From: Hofstenia miamia
Taxonomy: Eukaryota > Xenacoelomorpha > Acoela
Length of the DNA stretch: 64,000 nucleotides
Direction of reading: 5' to 3'
NCBI GenBank assembly: GCA_004352715.1
Contig: SCFE01000107.1
Coordinates: 904,057 to 968,056, forward strand
Part shown: piece by piece, positions 49,061 to 60,893 of the stretch
Numbering within the stretch: position 1 is the first letter of the stretch
Layout: every line of letters begins with the position of its first letter
The notes under the pieces: generated by a model
The model's input: the letters and a program-made list of their open reading frames with translations, nothing else
What the model was told of the DNA's origin: nothing
The model's database searches: none
Program-made: the position numbers and the translations under genes

Positions 49061-50029
49061 TAGGAATGACATCCCTTTTCAATGTAACATAATCATATGA
49101 ACAAGATGAATCAATAGTGATTTCAGGATCATAATTTTTAAATTAATTGGTATAAACCCTTTTATTTTACAGAGGGCTTTGATCCATTTAGTTATTTTTA
49201 TCTTATTTTATCAATGTGTTCTTAAAATTTCAATTTATTATCAAAAATAATGCATATGTATTAAAGGCTGTACCTGCATGGTATCCGTGTTTATTCGCCC
49301 CTACCCATGGGCATTGTTGGGTGCAGGTAAAATTATTGCTTGGGCAGACATGAGTATAGAAAAACTGAATCCTGTTCACCAAGTAGAATGTTGCATCACT
49401 CTCATATTTGTCTATACAGATTCGTAGGTGCTTTCCATAAATAATCAACACAAAATTATATACTATATATAGATTTACAGTAACTTTAGCAGGGAAAATT
49501 TCTATTTATTTTACGTATTCGGTTTGGTTGAGTTGCTTTAGCAGACCACTCTCATTGTTAATTAAGTAGTAATGCAATAAATTTCTTACTCTTATCAATG
49601 TTGCACGTGCATAGCACTGCATTCCAGCTACTCAAAATTAGTCTGAATGAGCAGAGTAGTGCACGTAACACAACTACTAGCGAGGCCGTTAGTTTATTAC
49701 TTTCTCATGTTAATGAACTTTGATAATTTATCGAAACTCCCATTAGATTCATTTTATTATTACTATATATTTTGTTTAGAAATACATCATATAATGTGTT
49801 CAACCATATTTAGTGCTTATGTTGAAAACGAATACATTCTATAGTCTTGACCACTACTGCCTATTTTGTATGCATATACATCACAGGTACGGCCGGGTAT
49901 GGGTACAATTGTAACCGATATGGCCGGGTACACGTAACCTAATATAAATCACGGGTGGGTAGCATTAGTAAATTATGCTTTTTCTATGATTTCATTGTTT
50001 ATTTGTAAGCTTAGTTTCTCATCAATTGA

Positions 50030-50600
50030 TTTGTTTAATGCCATGAAATTTGTTTTTTCATATTTGGCTTCATTTTATTCTTATCAAAATATAAGATAGC
50101 TCTGTCTAATGCATTGAGCAAAGCTTCATATTTGGTTGTATAGAATAATGAATCATCAGCATACTTTGTGCATTTCATTTTATTATCAAATTTAATGTCA
50201 TTTACATAGATGTTACATAATAGTGCTCCTAGTATTGAACCTTCTGTGATTTTATAGTAAATTTTTATTGAGTCACGTGCTATATTTTTTTATATTTTTA
50301 CATATTGTTTTTTTCTTATTTAATTAAGATCTAATTAAATGTATTGCTGATTCTTCAAAATTGTGTATTTTTTGTATTATATTTATTAAGATATTATGAT
50401 CAATCGAATTGAATACCTTGGATAAATCTAGAGATAAAATGAATACACCTAAGTTTTTGCCAAAATGCTTTCTCAAATCATCTAATTAATGAATTAAGGC
50501 ATCATTTGTTGATAATTTTGAAGGAAGAAAGTCATGTTTGCTATATGGGAAAGTATTGTTAATTATTTTAAGAACATTGGAACACCCAAATTACCATCTC
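50030..50600 (-). pseudogene. non-LTR retrotransposon RT fragment
   Basis: On the - strand, KCTKYADDSLFY (about 50183-50148) is an RT YADD box, preceded by sequence reading ILGALLCNIYVNDIKFDN. The frame is broken by stops upstream. Confidence 0.6.
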
Positions 50601-52115
50601 AATTTGAAAACTAATCATAGATACAATTATAGATTTCCAAGCAAGCAGTAATTATTGATATAACGTCTACATGTAATACACTGAGGATGAATATCAGGCA
50701 GTAAATTATGCTTTTTTAATTACTCTTCTTTTTCATATTCAATATAATTTATGCTTTAAATTTACAGAACAAATATTTACAATTAAATATGAAGTAAAAA
50801 CTACAAAAATCAAATTATACAATTTAAGAAACATGAGAATTATCCACCTTTAAGTAATCAATTGTACTGCAAAATCATTACATGTATTTTCACAGGTTGT
50901 ACTTCAATATTCCGTCCTATAGTTTTTAACAACAAATATTAGATGTGAATTATTAATAATTTTTAATAGTTATAATAAAATACATTCAAAGCCATCAACA
51001 TATTTTTACGCGATTTTCCTCTAAATTTACAAATTTCTGTCACTAAAATATAATAATTCATAATAATTGGGAGTGTCTGTATGTAATCATCTTTTGAAAT
51101 TGAACTTGGTTGAAAAGATCTATTTAAAACATTTTCACTGAATTTGAAATGCTTTAAATTGGTATTCTTAAAATTTTGAATTCTTAACTTGCTCCACATT
51201 TTTTAGATTTTTTTCAAATGGTTGAATTAGATTAATGTTCTTTTCTTCTTCACATGTTAGTTACTGATTTTAGGACAAGTTCAAGAAGCTCTGAATAATA
51301 GGAGGAAATATTGTAGAAAATATTTGTAGGTGGTAAAATTTTTTAGGTTTTCTAGAAATACAGTAAAAATTTAATACAAATAAATCTAAATTGTTATATT
51401 AAAACTAAAAACATTGCTACAAATTCCAAAAATGATGGAAATTAACTAAATTTTAATGAAGAACAAAGTTTCTTNTGGCCAATACTTAGCGCGAAAGGTT
51501 CCATTTCCCCCTTTACGCATCGCGAATTTTGGGTTTGGCCAAAAAAGCCACAGATCAGTTTATAAAAGTGTTTAGTGATACAATTTAGGGTATCATATGT
51601 ATGTCTAAACCAATTTCGAAATTTTTTAGACATTTGAAAAAAAATAAAAAATATTTATATAGTATACTTAGCGCAAGCATACAATAATATATAATGAAAT
51701 ATTTTTTACTTAGCGCGAATATGTATACTATACCGCCAATATAAATAATGAAAATACCTAGAGAAAATATAAATATAAATACTTAACGAAAATATATATA
51801 TATATATATATACCGTGTTTTGATAAAGTCTGGCAAAATTTAAAATGTGAATACCTGATAAAATAAAAGGAGTTAAACAAAATTTCTTCTTCTGCAGTCT
51901 ATATCAAGCAGACAATATTTTATAAATATGAATATGTTAGGTCTATACCTATTTTTAAAATGAGAAAACTTTTATAGGAAACAATGGAAAACAGGGATTA
52001 TGATGCTTTTTAATTAAAAAGTTCCACCCTCGACTTCCCTCAAACAGGGGAATCTGATCAAGATATTCGAAACAGCTGAAGAATATTCCTCTGCAGTTTA
52101 CACTTCAACAATTCG
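50601..52115. other. AT-rich DNA; single-N gap at 51475
   Basis: No gene recognised. TACTTAGCGCGAA-type motifs recur at about 51484, 51665 and 51710 near the gap. (TA)n at 51786-51812. Confidence 0.45.
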
Positions 52116-52124
52116 TTGCGTTAA

Positions 52125-52330
52125 ATAGTCAATTGAGTGAAGGAGCGATGGGCGGGTGTAGAAACTGCTCTTGAGCTACGCCTAATACCAGCAATCGAGA
52201 GAAGTAAGGCCACAACTTCATGGTGGCGGCGGAAAAAAAATTCACGACAGACTGCACGACGTTGCTTCAGTTGAGGGATAATGGGATCTTTGAGCATTTT
52301 ACGAGATTGCGGAAGGCTTTTAATAATCAT
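52125..52330 (+). other. CpG-rich island with a possible first coding exon
   Basis: About 200 bp with many CG dinucleotides (GGCGGGTG, CTACGCC, GGCGGCGG, CACGACG, GATTGCGG) in CpG-poor surroundings. An ATG at 52220 opens MVAAEKKFTTDCTTLLQLRD then NGIFEHFTRLRKAFNNHF on the + strand; the frame runs to 52438. No family recognised and no clear donor. It could be a promoter plus first exon, or a young transposon fragment. Confidence 0.3.
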
Positions 52331-52779
52331 TTTTATCACTGTGATCATTTCAGTTTTTCTCTTTGCGAATACGAAATAGGAAATAATGAAGAGACGCTAG
52401 AAAATTTTTGTTTTGCAATCTTTTTAAGAACATTTTAGCATTAAAATTGATTTTATATATATATATATATATCCATGCATAAATGTAAACTGACGTGCTC
52501 AATTTAATATTAGGTTTGCTGATTGTTCATTAGCTCGTTCTTATTAGCATACTTTACAAACATTTATAAACAGGGCTTGGCGCGTTCATTGATTACTTAC
52601 ATTTTCATTGATTTTGGTTTCAAAATTTCTTTTGGTTTCTCCGATTTAAGATTGATTGCATTATTCGCATTGGGATTTATATACAATGAAGGAAATCAGC
52701 ATTTCGTTCTCTTTGATTAGTGTTAGTACGATCTTCGTAACTTCAAGTTTTTATTTATGTTTTTTAAACAAACATACCT

Positions 52780-52915
52780 ACAAATCCAAACAGTAGAATT
52801 AAACACTATACAATAAATCTATCAGGTTATGGATAAATTTACATAGGGATCTCAAGAATTAGATATTGTATAATCATTATTATGCAATGTGTATCCTAGC
52901 CATGGCAGAGATGTA
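52780..52915 (-). repeat. LINE 3'-end fragment
   Basis: GGTTATGGATAAATTTAC and TGTATCCTAGCCATGG match 54880-54965 (GGCTATGGATAAATTACTAT ... TGTATCCTAGCCATGA), the 3' region of the LINE at 54739-56500. Confidence 0.45.
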
Positions 52916-53279
52916 AATTTTGCCGGTTAGGGCAGAGATTTTTGAAAAATAAGGGCAAGTTTAAGGAGGAAATTTCATGAAAAGTCAGAAGTCGGTTGGA
53001 CCCGGATTCGATTGAAGCTATTGAACTTTTTGAAAAGAACCCGCAATTCGAAATGTGTTTCATTTGTAATTTTGACTATATATATATTTAATATATTTAA
53101 TTTATTAAAATTCTTGGGCAAAATCTAGACAATGGTATTATAGCTACGTCACCAATAGGAATTCAAAGCAGACGCTTGAACACCATAAACCGCCGTCACT
53201 GGCGCCAAAATCGCATTAGAGGGTATTGGCATCTTTGATGATGCCATGAGCAATCATTACCCTGAAATTGCCATCTAAA

Positions 53280-53475
53280 AAAATCAATTTTGCATTGTTA
53301 ATTCAAATTCCGCATCTACTGATACTTCACAATATAAATTTAATTTTAATGGCGATTGTATTAAGGAAGTTGAGTTACTTAAATACCTAGGAATTACTTT
53401 TGATTCGCTCTTAAATTTTAAAAGCAAAAATTTAATTAATTCAAACTCTAGTATTAAGTCATTTCAATTTTATAC
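53280..53475 (+). pseudogene. non-LTR retrotransposon RT C-terminal fragment
   Basis: The + frame reads FNFNGDCIKEVELLKYLGIT then FDSLLNF, the conserved YLG motif after the RT palm. Confidence 0.55.
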
Positions 53476-54187
53476 ATAGTGATTTCTGATATGTTATTGA
53501 ATATTCCATTTTAATAGCATGTGTTTAAACATCTTTTAACAAACAACTGACTAAACTAAAAATTAAACACATTGCTTTTTGCTTTTTTGTGTCATTTGGA
53601 TGATATTTACCAAACATGCATTAAATTTTCAGAGTCATAGTAGAGTTTAAAACATGGATAAGTAATTTTATGGACATTGGTTTTTCATTATATTGACCTA
53701 AAAAATATTACTTTATAATTTTCTCAAAATTCTGTCTTCTAAATACCATGCGTCTGTATTTTTTGCGTATGAATGATACACTATTTACAAGTATTTGTAC
53801 ATTTACAGAATGATCTTGATTTGGAGTTGACTAATTTAATTACCAGAATAGATTTTGTAGCACAAACATCAACTACATTATGGTGAATAACAAATGTGTC
53901 ATTGTTTCTATAGAAACTATGGTGAGAATAGATAAGACATTCACGTATTAAAGTTATAAAAGCAGAAACCCTATGTAAATGTATACAGCCACACAAGCGT
54001 CATAAGCCAAATAAACTGAAAAAACGTGCAAAATTGACAAAAGATGTAACAGTCTAGAAATGGGTACAACCCTGAAAATCCTTATGAACCAAAAAGAAAT
54101 GCAAACAGAAGACTGCTGTGTAAAACTAATATAACAATTGTGTATTAATGACAACATGTATATGTATAAATCTTACTAATAGAATTG

Positions 54188-54733
54188 CATGTATAATTTT
54201 TCAGAAAACGAAATGGACTTTATCATGTACGTCTATATTTGTAATGTTTAAGTATGGCGAATATTTTTTCCATTTTGTATACTGGATATTAGTGAAAAAC
54301 GAATTAAGTGTAAGAATTTTTACAACAAAGTGTAGCAACGTATTTGAAAAACGAATTTTAACACTTTGCATGTAATGAATAGTCCCCGAAAAAACGAATT
54401 AAATTTTGTAGAATAGCATCACATGTATAATTTTCAGCAAACAAAATTGTCTTTATCATGTAAGTCTATATTTCATACACCTGTAATTTTTAAGTATGGC
54501 GAATATTTCCCGTTTTGTATGTTGGATAATACGCTAAAAAGAAATAATTGCATGGAATTTTTTACAGATAGGAAGCATTGGTGAAAACAAATTAATTACA
54601 ACGATTGCAGATATTAATCATTAGAAATGTAGGGAATTTCTTACAATGAAGTAGCAGCGTATTTGAAAAACGAAATGTAGCCCTTTGCATGTAATGTATA
54701 GAAAAAACTAATTCAATTACACCAATTGTTAAT
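54188..54733. repeat. diverged tandem duplication (two units, about 230 and 310 bp)
   Basis: Unit 1 (54188-54419) and unit 2 (54420-54733) share TGTATAATTTTTCAG, CTTTATCATGT, AAGTATGGCGAATATTT, GCAACGTATTTGAAAAACGA and TTTGCATGTAATG in the same order; unit 2 has extra inserted sequence. Confidence 0.65.
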
Positions 54734-54738
54734 CATTA

Positions 54739-54762
54739 GATAAGATAAGATAAGATAAGAGA
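54739..54762. repeat. (GATAA)n microsatellite, LINE 3' tail
   Basis: Four to five GATAA units directly at the 3' end of the LINE. Confidence 0.85.
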
Positions 54763-56500
54763 ATCTTTATTCAGATAAATCGTTAACAATTAAATAACTG
54801 ATAATTTATCTGAATAGCATAATTAAATTCACAAAAACACATATATACAATTCACATAAATTACAAAAGAAATCTCTCAGGCTATGGATAAATTACTATA
54901 GTGCTATTTTAATAACAAGTTACAGTATCATCATTGTTGTAAATTTGTATCCTAGCCATGATTTTCCAGAAATATATTTTTGCTTAAGAAAGATTTTTAA
55001 ATGTTTTTTAAAAGATTTCAATTTTTCAATATTTTTAATTTCTTTAGGTATTGAATTCCAGGTTTGAATGGCGACATTAATGAAGGATTTCTTTAAAACG
55101 TTTTTCTTATACTTAACACATGTAAAAAGCTTTGATCTTGAATTCTATTAATGAGTAAATCCCGGTATTTTAATCGTATTGTAAGATGGTAGGTTTCTGA
55201 TTAGGTTGAAGAATGTCAGAAGGGTATTCAATATAACCAGTTGTTTTGAAAAAAGAATTGACCTAGAAATGTACTGTTTGGTGTTCAATGAGTTTTTCGT
55301 TGTGATATTTAATGCCCATTTTGAATGAATATCAAGTTTTTTATAAAGCACTTTACTTAGGTCAGTAAATAAAATGTTTGCGTAATTTAGGTAACTCATG
55401 ATGAAAGAATGGAAGAATTGAATTATTGCACAAGGTGGTAATTGCCTAAATACTAGTTTCATACTTTTTATACCTATAGCTAATTTTCTAACTACTAAAT
55501 TGATGTGAGAGTTGAATTTTAGCTTTAAGTGAATAGTTACTCCTAGGTACTTGAAAGTGTCCACAATTGAAACATTAATATTATTTACATTTAATTCACT
55601 GCAGGAACATTGTAATTGCTTATATTTGGCTGCAAAATACCAAATTCTGTTTTAGCTTCATTAATATTCAACTTGTGCATACAAAAGTATTTTGACAATT
55701 TGTTACAATTCAATTCTATAGATTCTGCTGCTAGGTGCATTGATGAATTATCGGTGAAAATGCAAGTGTCATCGGCATATTGGATTAAGTTGCCATTAGT
55801 TATAGAATGCATGTCATTTACATAAATACTAAAAAGAAGAGGACCTAGAATCGTACCTTGAGGCATCCAATTGTAAACTGGTAACCATCCTGAAAAAATA
55901 TCATTTAATTTAACTCTTTGGAAACTTTGATTGAGGTAACTAGTTATCAATTGCTTACTATTACTAGAAAATCCTAAGTAAGATAGTTTTTCAATTAGAA
56001 TGTTATGATTAATCGAATCAAAGGCTTTTGAAACATCTAAACAAGCTATAGCTACAAATTTATTAGAATCAAGCGATGCTCTCCAAGTTTCAGTAGCATT
56101 TAATAGTGCATCAGTTTTTGAGAAATTTTTGCGAAATCGAAATTTCTTGTTTGATAATAAATTATACTTATTTAAATGTTCAGTTATTTGATTATGTAAT
56201 AATCTTTCGAATATTTTGCTTATTAGAGAAGTAATTGAGATAGCCTGATAATTTGTGGCAATTGATGGATCGTTTTTCTTAAAATAGGAGTAATGTGAGC
56301 AAGTTTTAAATTATCTGGGAAGTAGTTAAATTTTATGCATTCATTAAAAATAAAATTTAATGGATTTGCAATGATGTCTGCAGTAATTTTAAGGGCCCAT
56401 GGGGGAATGCTTGAGGGACCGCTTGATTTGTTGGTTTTAAGCTTATTGATTGACTTAATAATTTCACAACTAGTTGAAAAGCAGAAGGAAAATTCGGGTG
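54739..56500 (-). pseudogene. non-LTR retrotransposon (LINE), 5'-truncated
   Basis: On the - strand: INKLKTNKSSGPSSIPPWAL (RT block 1, about 56455), then WMPQGTILGPLLFSIYVND and LIQYADDTCIFTD (catalytic YADD) in 55950-55591, then FKYLGVTIHLKLKFNSHINL in 55564-55148. The 3' end is a TTATC tandem tail (54739-54762 on +), as many LINE 3' ends have. Frames are interrupted near 56230 and 55570. The 5' boundary abuts the repeat at 56535-57650. Confidence 0.8.
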
Positions 56501-56534
56501 TATAAATTTTGCGTGAAACGTTTTCATACTTAAT

Positions 56535-57650
56535 GTAATATCCTCTACCAGGCTTTATCACTGTTGATCCACTGTTACCTTGTAACATTGACTGTGTTAT
56601 TGCGGGTAAGGATTTACTAAATGTTACTGCTTGCTTAGTTTCTTCTATTACATTACGTAACCACAATTAACTATTCACTTTTTAGGTGACGAACCAAAGC
56701 GGTAACCTCTGCATTGATCTTTCAGTGGGCATCTGCCCGAAGCGGATCTCCACATCCAATTTCACCATTCCTTCCAATGCTTGAGTGCCACTTCTCAGCT
56801 CAATCAAGATAGCTTATGTGTACCCTACATTAGCTCAGTGCTTACTCAAGGCATGACACAACTCGACTTAATCTCTATTGTGTGAAAGTGTTATATCTGT
56901 TTGCAACCGGAAACTGTCACTAGTTGTTCATTCAATATTACATGTAGCCATTACCAAAATATATTGGCTTTATTAAATAAACAAATATTGAACAACTTCC
57001 TAACTTACATTTAAAATTACTACATGTAAGGTCATTATTAGTCGATTATAGGTCACTTAATTTGGATCTGAAAATATATAAATATAATCCCTAAGGTTTG
57101 GTTATCCAACCATTTGTTGAAGGTTAATTATCTAATACATGTAGTTAGAAATGCTAGTCAGTTAATTGAGAGAAAAACCCCTATACCTAACTTAAGTGCA
57201 CTTTCGTGATCTGGCACAGAGACCCTTGAATCGTTCCCTGTGATGGATCCAGACCACTGCTAAACACTGCTCAATTAGCTTGACATTGTATTAATAATCA
57301 AACCGTTAATAATATGAAATAATAAGAATTCTAAGTAAAATTCTTTATCAATGCTTACAATAGTTTTAATCATATTTATAGTAATTTGAAGAGAAGTACC
57401 TGTCGATTTGAATTTAAACGTCTGCCAAGATGGCGGCTAAAAATAATGTAAGCAACGATTTGTCGAAAATGTTTTATTGACAGATACAATTATCTCTTTT
57501 TCGACACATGTTATTTTCTTGGTTGCAATATACAAAATCAAACTGAAATAATCACACTTGATCTAATCATAATATTTTTAATCACTTCTTTTTCGATCTT
57601 AGTTCTTCTGTGACGTTTTGCAGCTTATTTCTGTTTTATTTTTTGGATGA
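56535..57650 (-). repeat. LTR/3' region of element B, inverted partner of 34920-35910
   Basis: Non-coding between the end of ORF3 of element B and the LINE. Landmarks are shared in reverse order with 34920-35910. A frame at its inner edge (56666-56500) continues into the LINE only by juxtaposition. Confidence 0.6.
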
Positions 57651-60600
57651 TGCTACATGCCCCCCTACATGCACAGCTCGCTCTCCATGCACCAGAGTGT
57701 CTGCTTTTCGAATTATCGTTTCCGCCTGTTCATCAGACCATGTTGTCTTTGCGAATTCCGCCTGTTTTGTCATCCTTAGCACTGCTTCTCTTTCTGTGGT
57801 TGTAATGTTTGCGTATCTTAGGAACTGGGTTTCTCTTCTGCTATGGGTGTTAACTCTCTCAACTCGTTGATTTTCTGCGAGAAGATGTCATAGTATTTTT
57901 GATATAACTGAATACCCTTGATGCCGATCATAAGAGTCATCTGTGCATTGGCTCTACTTGTGTGTGCTAAGTCTTCCCTAATCTGGTTATCAGGTTAAAA
58001 TAACGTAAAAACTTTTCTTAGGCTTCGAGTGTTCGACACATCCTTATAGAAGAAGCTGACGTTGTTCCTGACTTCTTCCTCTGTGATTGTATTGGGGTCG
58101 TTTTTGTTTAGTCTCATCATGGTGACGATTTCGACCCTTTTGGTGACGTCGTAGTATCGATATCTTTTCTCCCATATGTCAGTCCACACTATATCGTTCA
58201 CTCCTGAGAATAACATTATAGCTCTTGGATTTCTTTCTTCAATTTCATTCCTCAAGTCTTGTAATTGTACATTTATAGGTTTTCCCTGTGTGTACAGTTG
58301 ATCCGGCGTTATTGTGCCCTCGATGTAGACTCGTTCCTTGTTGTTCTGTTGTAACAATATTGCTTTTGATTTTTTGTAATCTTCTCTGTCGGCTATGGCT
58401 TTCGCTTTCTTTTCAGTGTTCACGTATGATTTATACTCGTGTAAGAATGTTTTTGCGACCTTGACGTCCAACGTGGTAGGACCATGGGTACTGCGATGGT
58501 CTCTGGCAGTGTGCATATGAGTAGTTTCGTTTCGATCTCCCATTCTATGTGCCGTACCTGCCCTCTGTGGTTGACCCTGTTGCTAAACCTATGGTGGCAG
58601 GGTAGTTCATTTTTGCTTCGGGAATTGTATCCCAAAATGCCTGCGTTAGTCCCTTTCGACTCAGTTTTAACCGCAATTCTTCTGTTAGCTCTACTCTTGA
58701 AGTAATACACTCCACGTCAATGGCGAGTTGATTGTATGGTCGTAGTAGTTCCTCCAGTTCTGTTCATGTAAAAGCTTTGGTAAACATAAGTTTCATCATC
58801 GCTACGGTTTGTTGTTCTCGGATGCATTGGAAGTTTCGTTCTCTTATGTCTTTTGACTCTTTTGTTATTTTGATTTCGACCGATTGTCTTGGCTGGACTA
58901 ATCTCTCCCCACTTTTCTATATTAATTCTGTTGATCGTTTGTTGTGTTTTGGGAGATAGCAATAATCTAGATGATGTCAATTGTTCTTCTTCCAGCATTT
59001 CTGCTTAGGACTTTGTGACCATTTCGCACACCTCTACCGGTTCTGTAATTCCTCCTCTCTTCATCATTTCGGCGCTTCTGAGTATCTTAGTGAATGTGCA
59101 TCGCGGACTGTCTTTTTCATAGCGTCTCATTTTGTAATCTAATATATTCTGCACGTTCTTCTGTGTTATTATGTTGTGGATTTCTGCTGTGCTCGCAAGT
59201 TTCCTTTTTATGATCTTTTTGGTTGTGAGCCATGGCTGATTTTGAAGCTGTTTCACCCGTGTCTCGGATGTTGCTCCCCACATATATTTTCTCATTGGCT
59301 CATCAAATATAGTGATTTCGCTGGGGCATATCCCCGTTTTGTTAGCGATGCTTATTGATGATATCTTCCCCAATGGGTTTTCTTGCATGATAATCCTACT
59401 TAATAATTTCTCCATAGCTTGCACTGGTTTTTCTGTTCTGTTCAGTGATTCTAGTTTTCCGGTATGTCCCTTTAGCAACCAGTTCTTTGTTTGTGTGTTG
59501 ATCGGGGATATTGCGATTTCATATCATTTTGCTTTTGTTAATCTGTGCCGGGTTTGTCGCTAGATTTGTAATTTTAGTTCCACTTCTTCTGTTGTAAAGA
59601 TGGCTGTAGTTCTGAAACGTATCTCTGGTGCGTTCCTTTCCTCAAATATCATTTGTTTAAAATCTTTCTTTGTATTCAATTCATAGGCGCGGTTTACTTC
59701 TGTTAATGCTACTTCAATTGATTTGTGGAACTTTCTAGATTGTGCGTCAATTCTTATCTTAGGCCAGCCCTCCTCTACTTTTTGTTGTAGCTTCATTGTT
59801 TTCCAGATCGTTTGAATCTGTTGTAGATGCTCCTGGCGTTGTGTGAGGCTGCACTTTATAAACAGCATGTTCGCTTTTTTGATGCCCTCCATGTCTGTTG
59901 TTAGTTCTATAGTTTTCATTTGCCTGTACAAATCGATTGCTATGCACAGGTCTACCATGATTCGGTAAATTTGCGCCTAATAGTCTATTTGTAAATCCAG
60001 GCGTATTAGTTCTGGCACTGTTGTGTTTGTCTCTGATTTCTGCCATGGGAAGATATTCTCTCCCAGCTGACATGCTATTTCCAAATGGTCAGGAATCTCT
60101 TCTTGCGTTGTGATTGTTATTAGTACAATTCTAACATTTTGTACTCTTGCCATCCTAGTTGTGTCATCTACCTTCTTTTGTAACGCTTTCGTATATTCTT
60201 TTTGTTTCAGGATGTGTATAATTGTGAGATTATCTGCATCCATATTGATCTCTGGTATCTCCGCGATTTTATCTTTGTATGCCATTATTGCTTGGGCTGT
60301 ATCTAGTGTGAATGCGTCATTGAAAACAACGTGCACTGTACTGCGCATATATGGCCTTTCTAGCATTTCATTCATTTCCTGGGGGTAGCTAATAACTACA
60401 TTGACTTTTGGCCTGTTGTTAGCATCAAGCACAATTGGTAAGAATTTCCCCTCGATCCTTGCGACTTTTCTTATGTGGGACTTTGTTTCCAGCGATAATT
60501 TTGTGAATGCATTATAGCGCATCTTCGATGTTCCCATAAAGTAGGGGTGTAATGTTTCCCCATCTATTTTTGACATCCGCTTTTCTCTCTTTTGATCTTA

Positions 60601-60820
60601 CAGTTCGTTCTGAAGTTGTATCTGAGGAGGCGTGTAGCTGGGTCATCCTAAATGGTAATCTACTGGTGCTAGGTTCACAGTCCGGAGGCTGTGAATCTGT
60701 GCTGATATTTTCTACAGCTTTTGGGAGTACTCGCGACTTCGATGGTGTTCGTCCACTCGCCCTTGAGTCGGCCATGTGGAGTACTATCTGCTTTCCTTTG
60801 CAAGTCCTCGAATCGACCAT
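57650..60820 (-). pseudogene. element B: ORF3 region, unknown family, several frames
   Basis: Open pieces 60576-59977 (199 codons), 59958-59560, 59478-59005, 58998-58717, 58710-58420 and 58543-57995 follow each other with frameshifts or stops between. The first pieces align collinearly with ORF3 of element A, including MRSTVHVVFN, IMAYKDK, MVDLCIAIDLY, MIFEERNAP and MRKYMWGATSE. A Ser/Pro-rich lead (60820-60512) precedes. Later pieces include NPRAIMLFSGVNDIVWTDIW. Total original length was probably near 1,000 residues. No envelope features seen; function unknown. Confidence 0.55.
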
Positions 60821-60892
60821 TCAAATTACTTGCTCCATCGTCGTCTTCCATTGCCTTCCAGATGAGTCTGATGTTAGTTCTGATGTATTTTC
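60717..60892. repeat. 176-bp direct repeat, copy 1 (partner 61779-61954)
   Basis: Offset 1,062 bp with about 5 differences, 4 of them at CG dinucleotides. It abuts the single N at 60893. Confidence 0.85.
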
Positions 60893-60893
60893 N

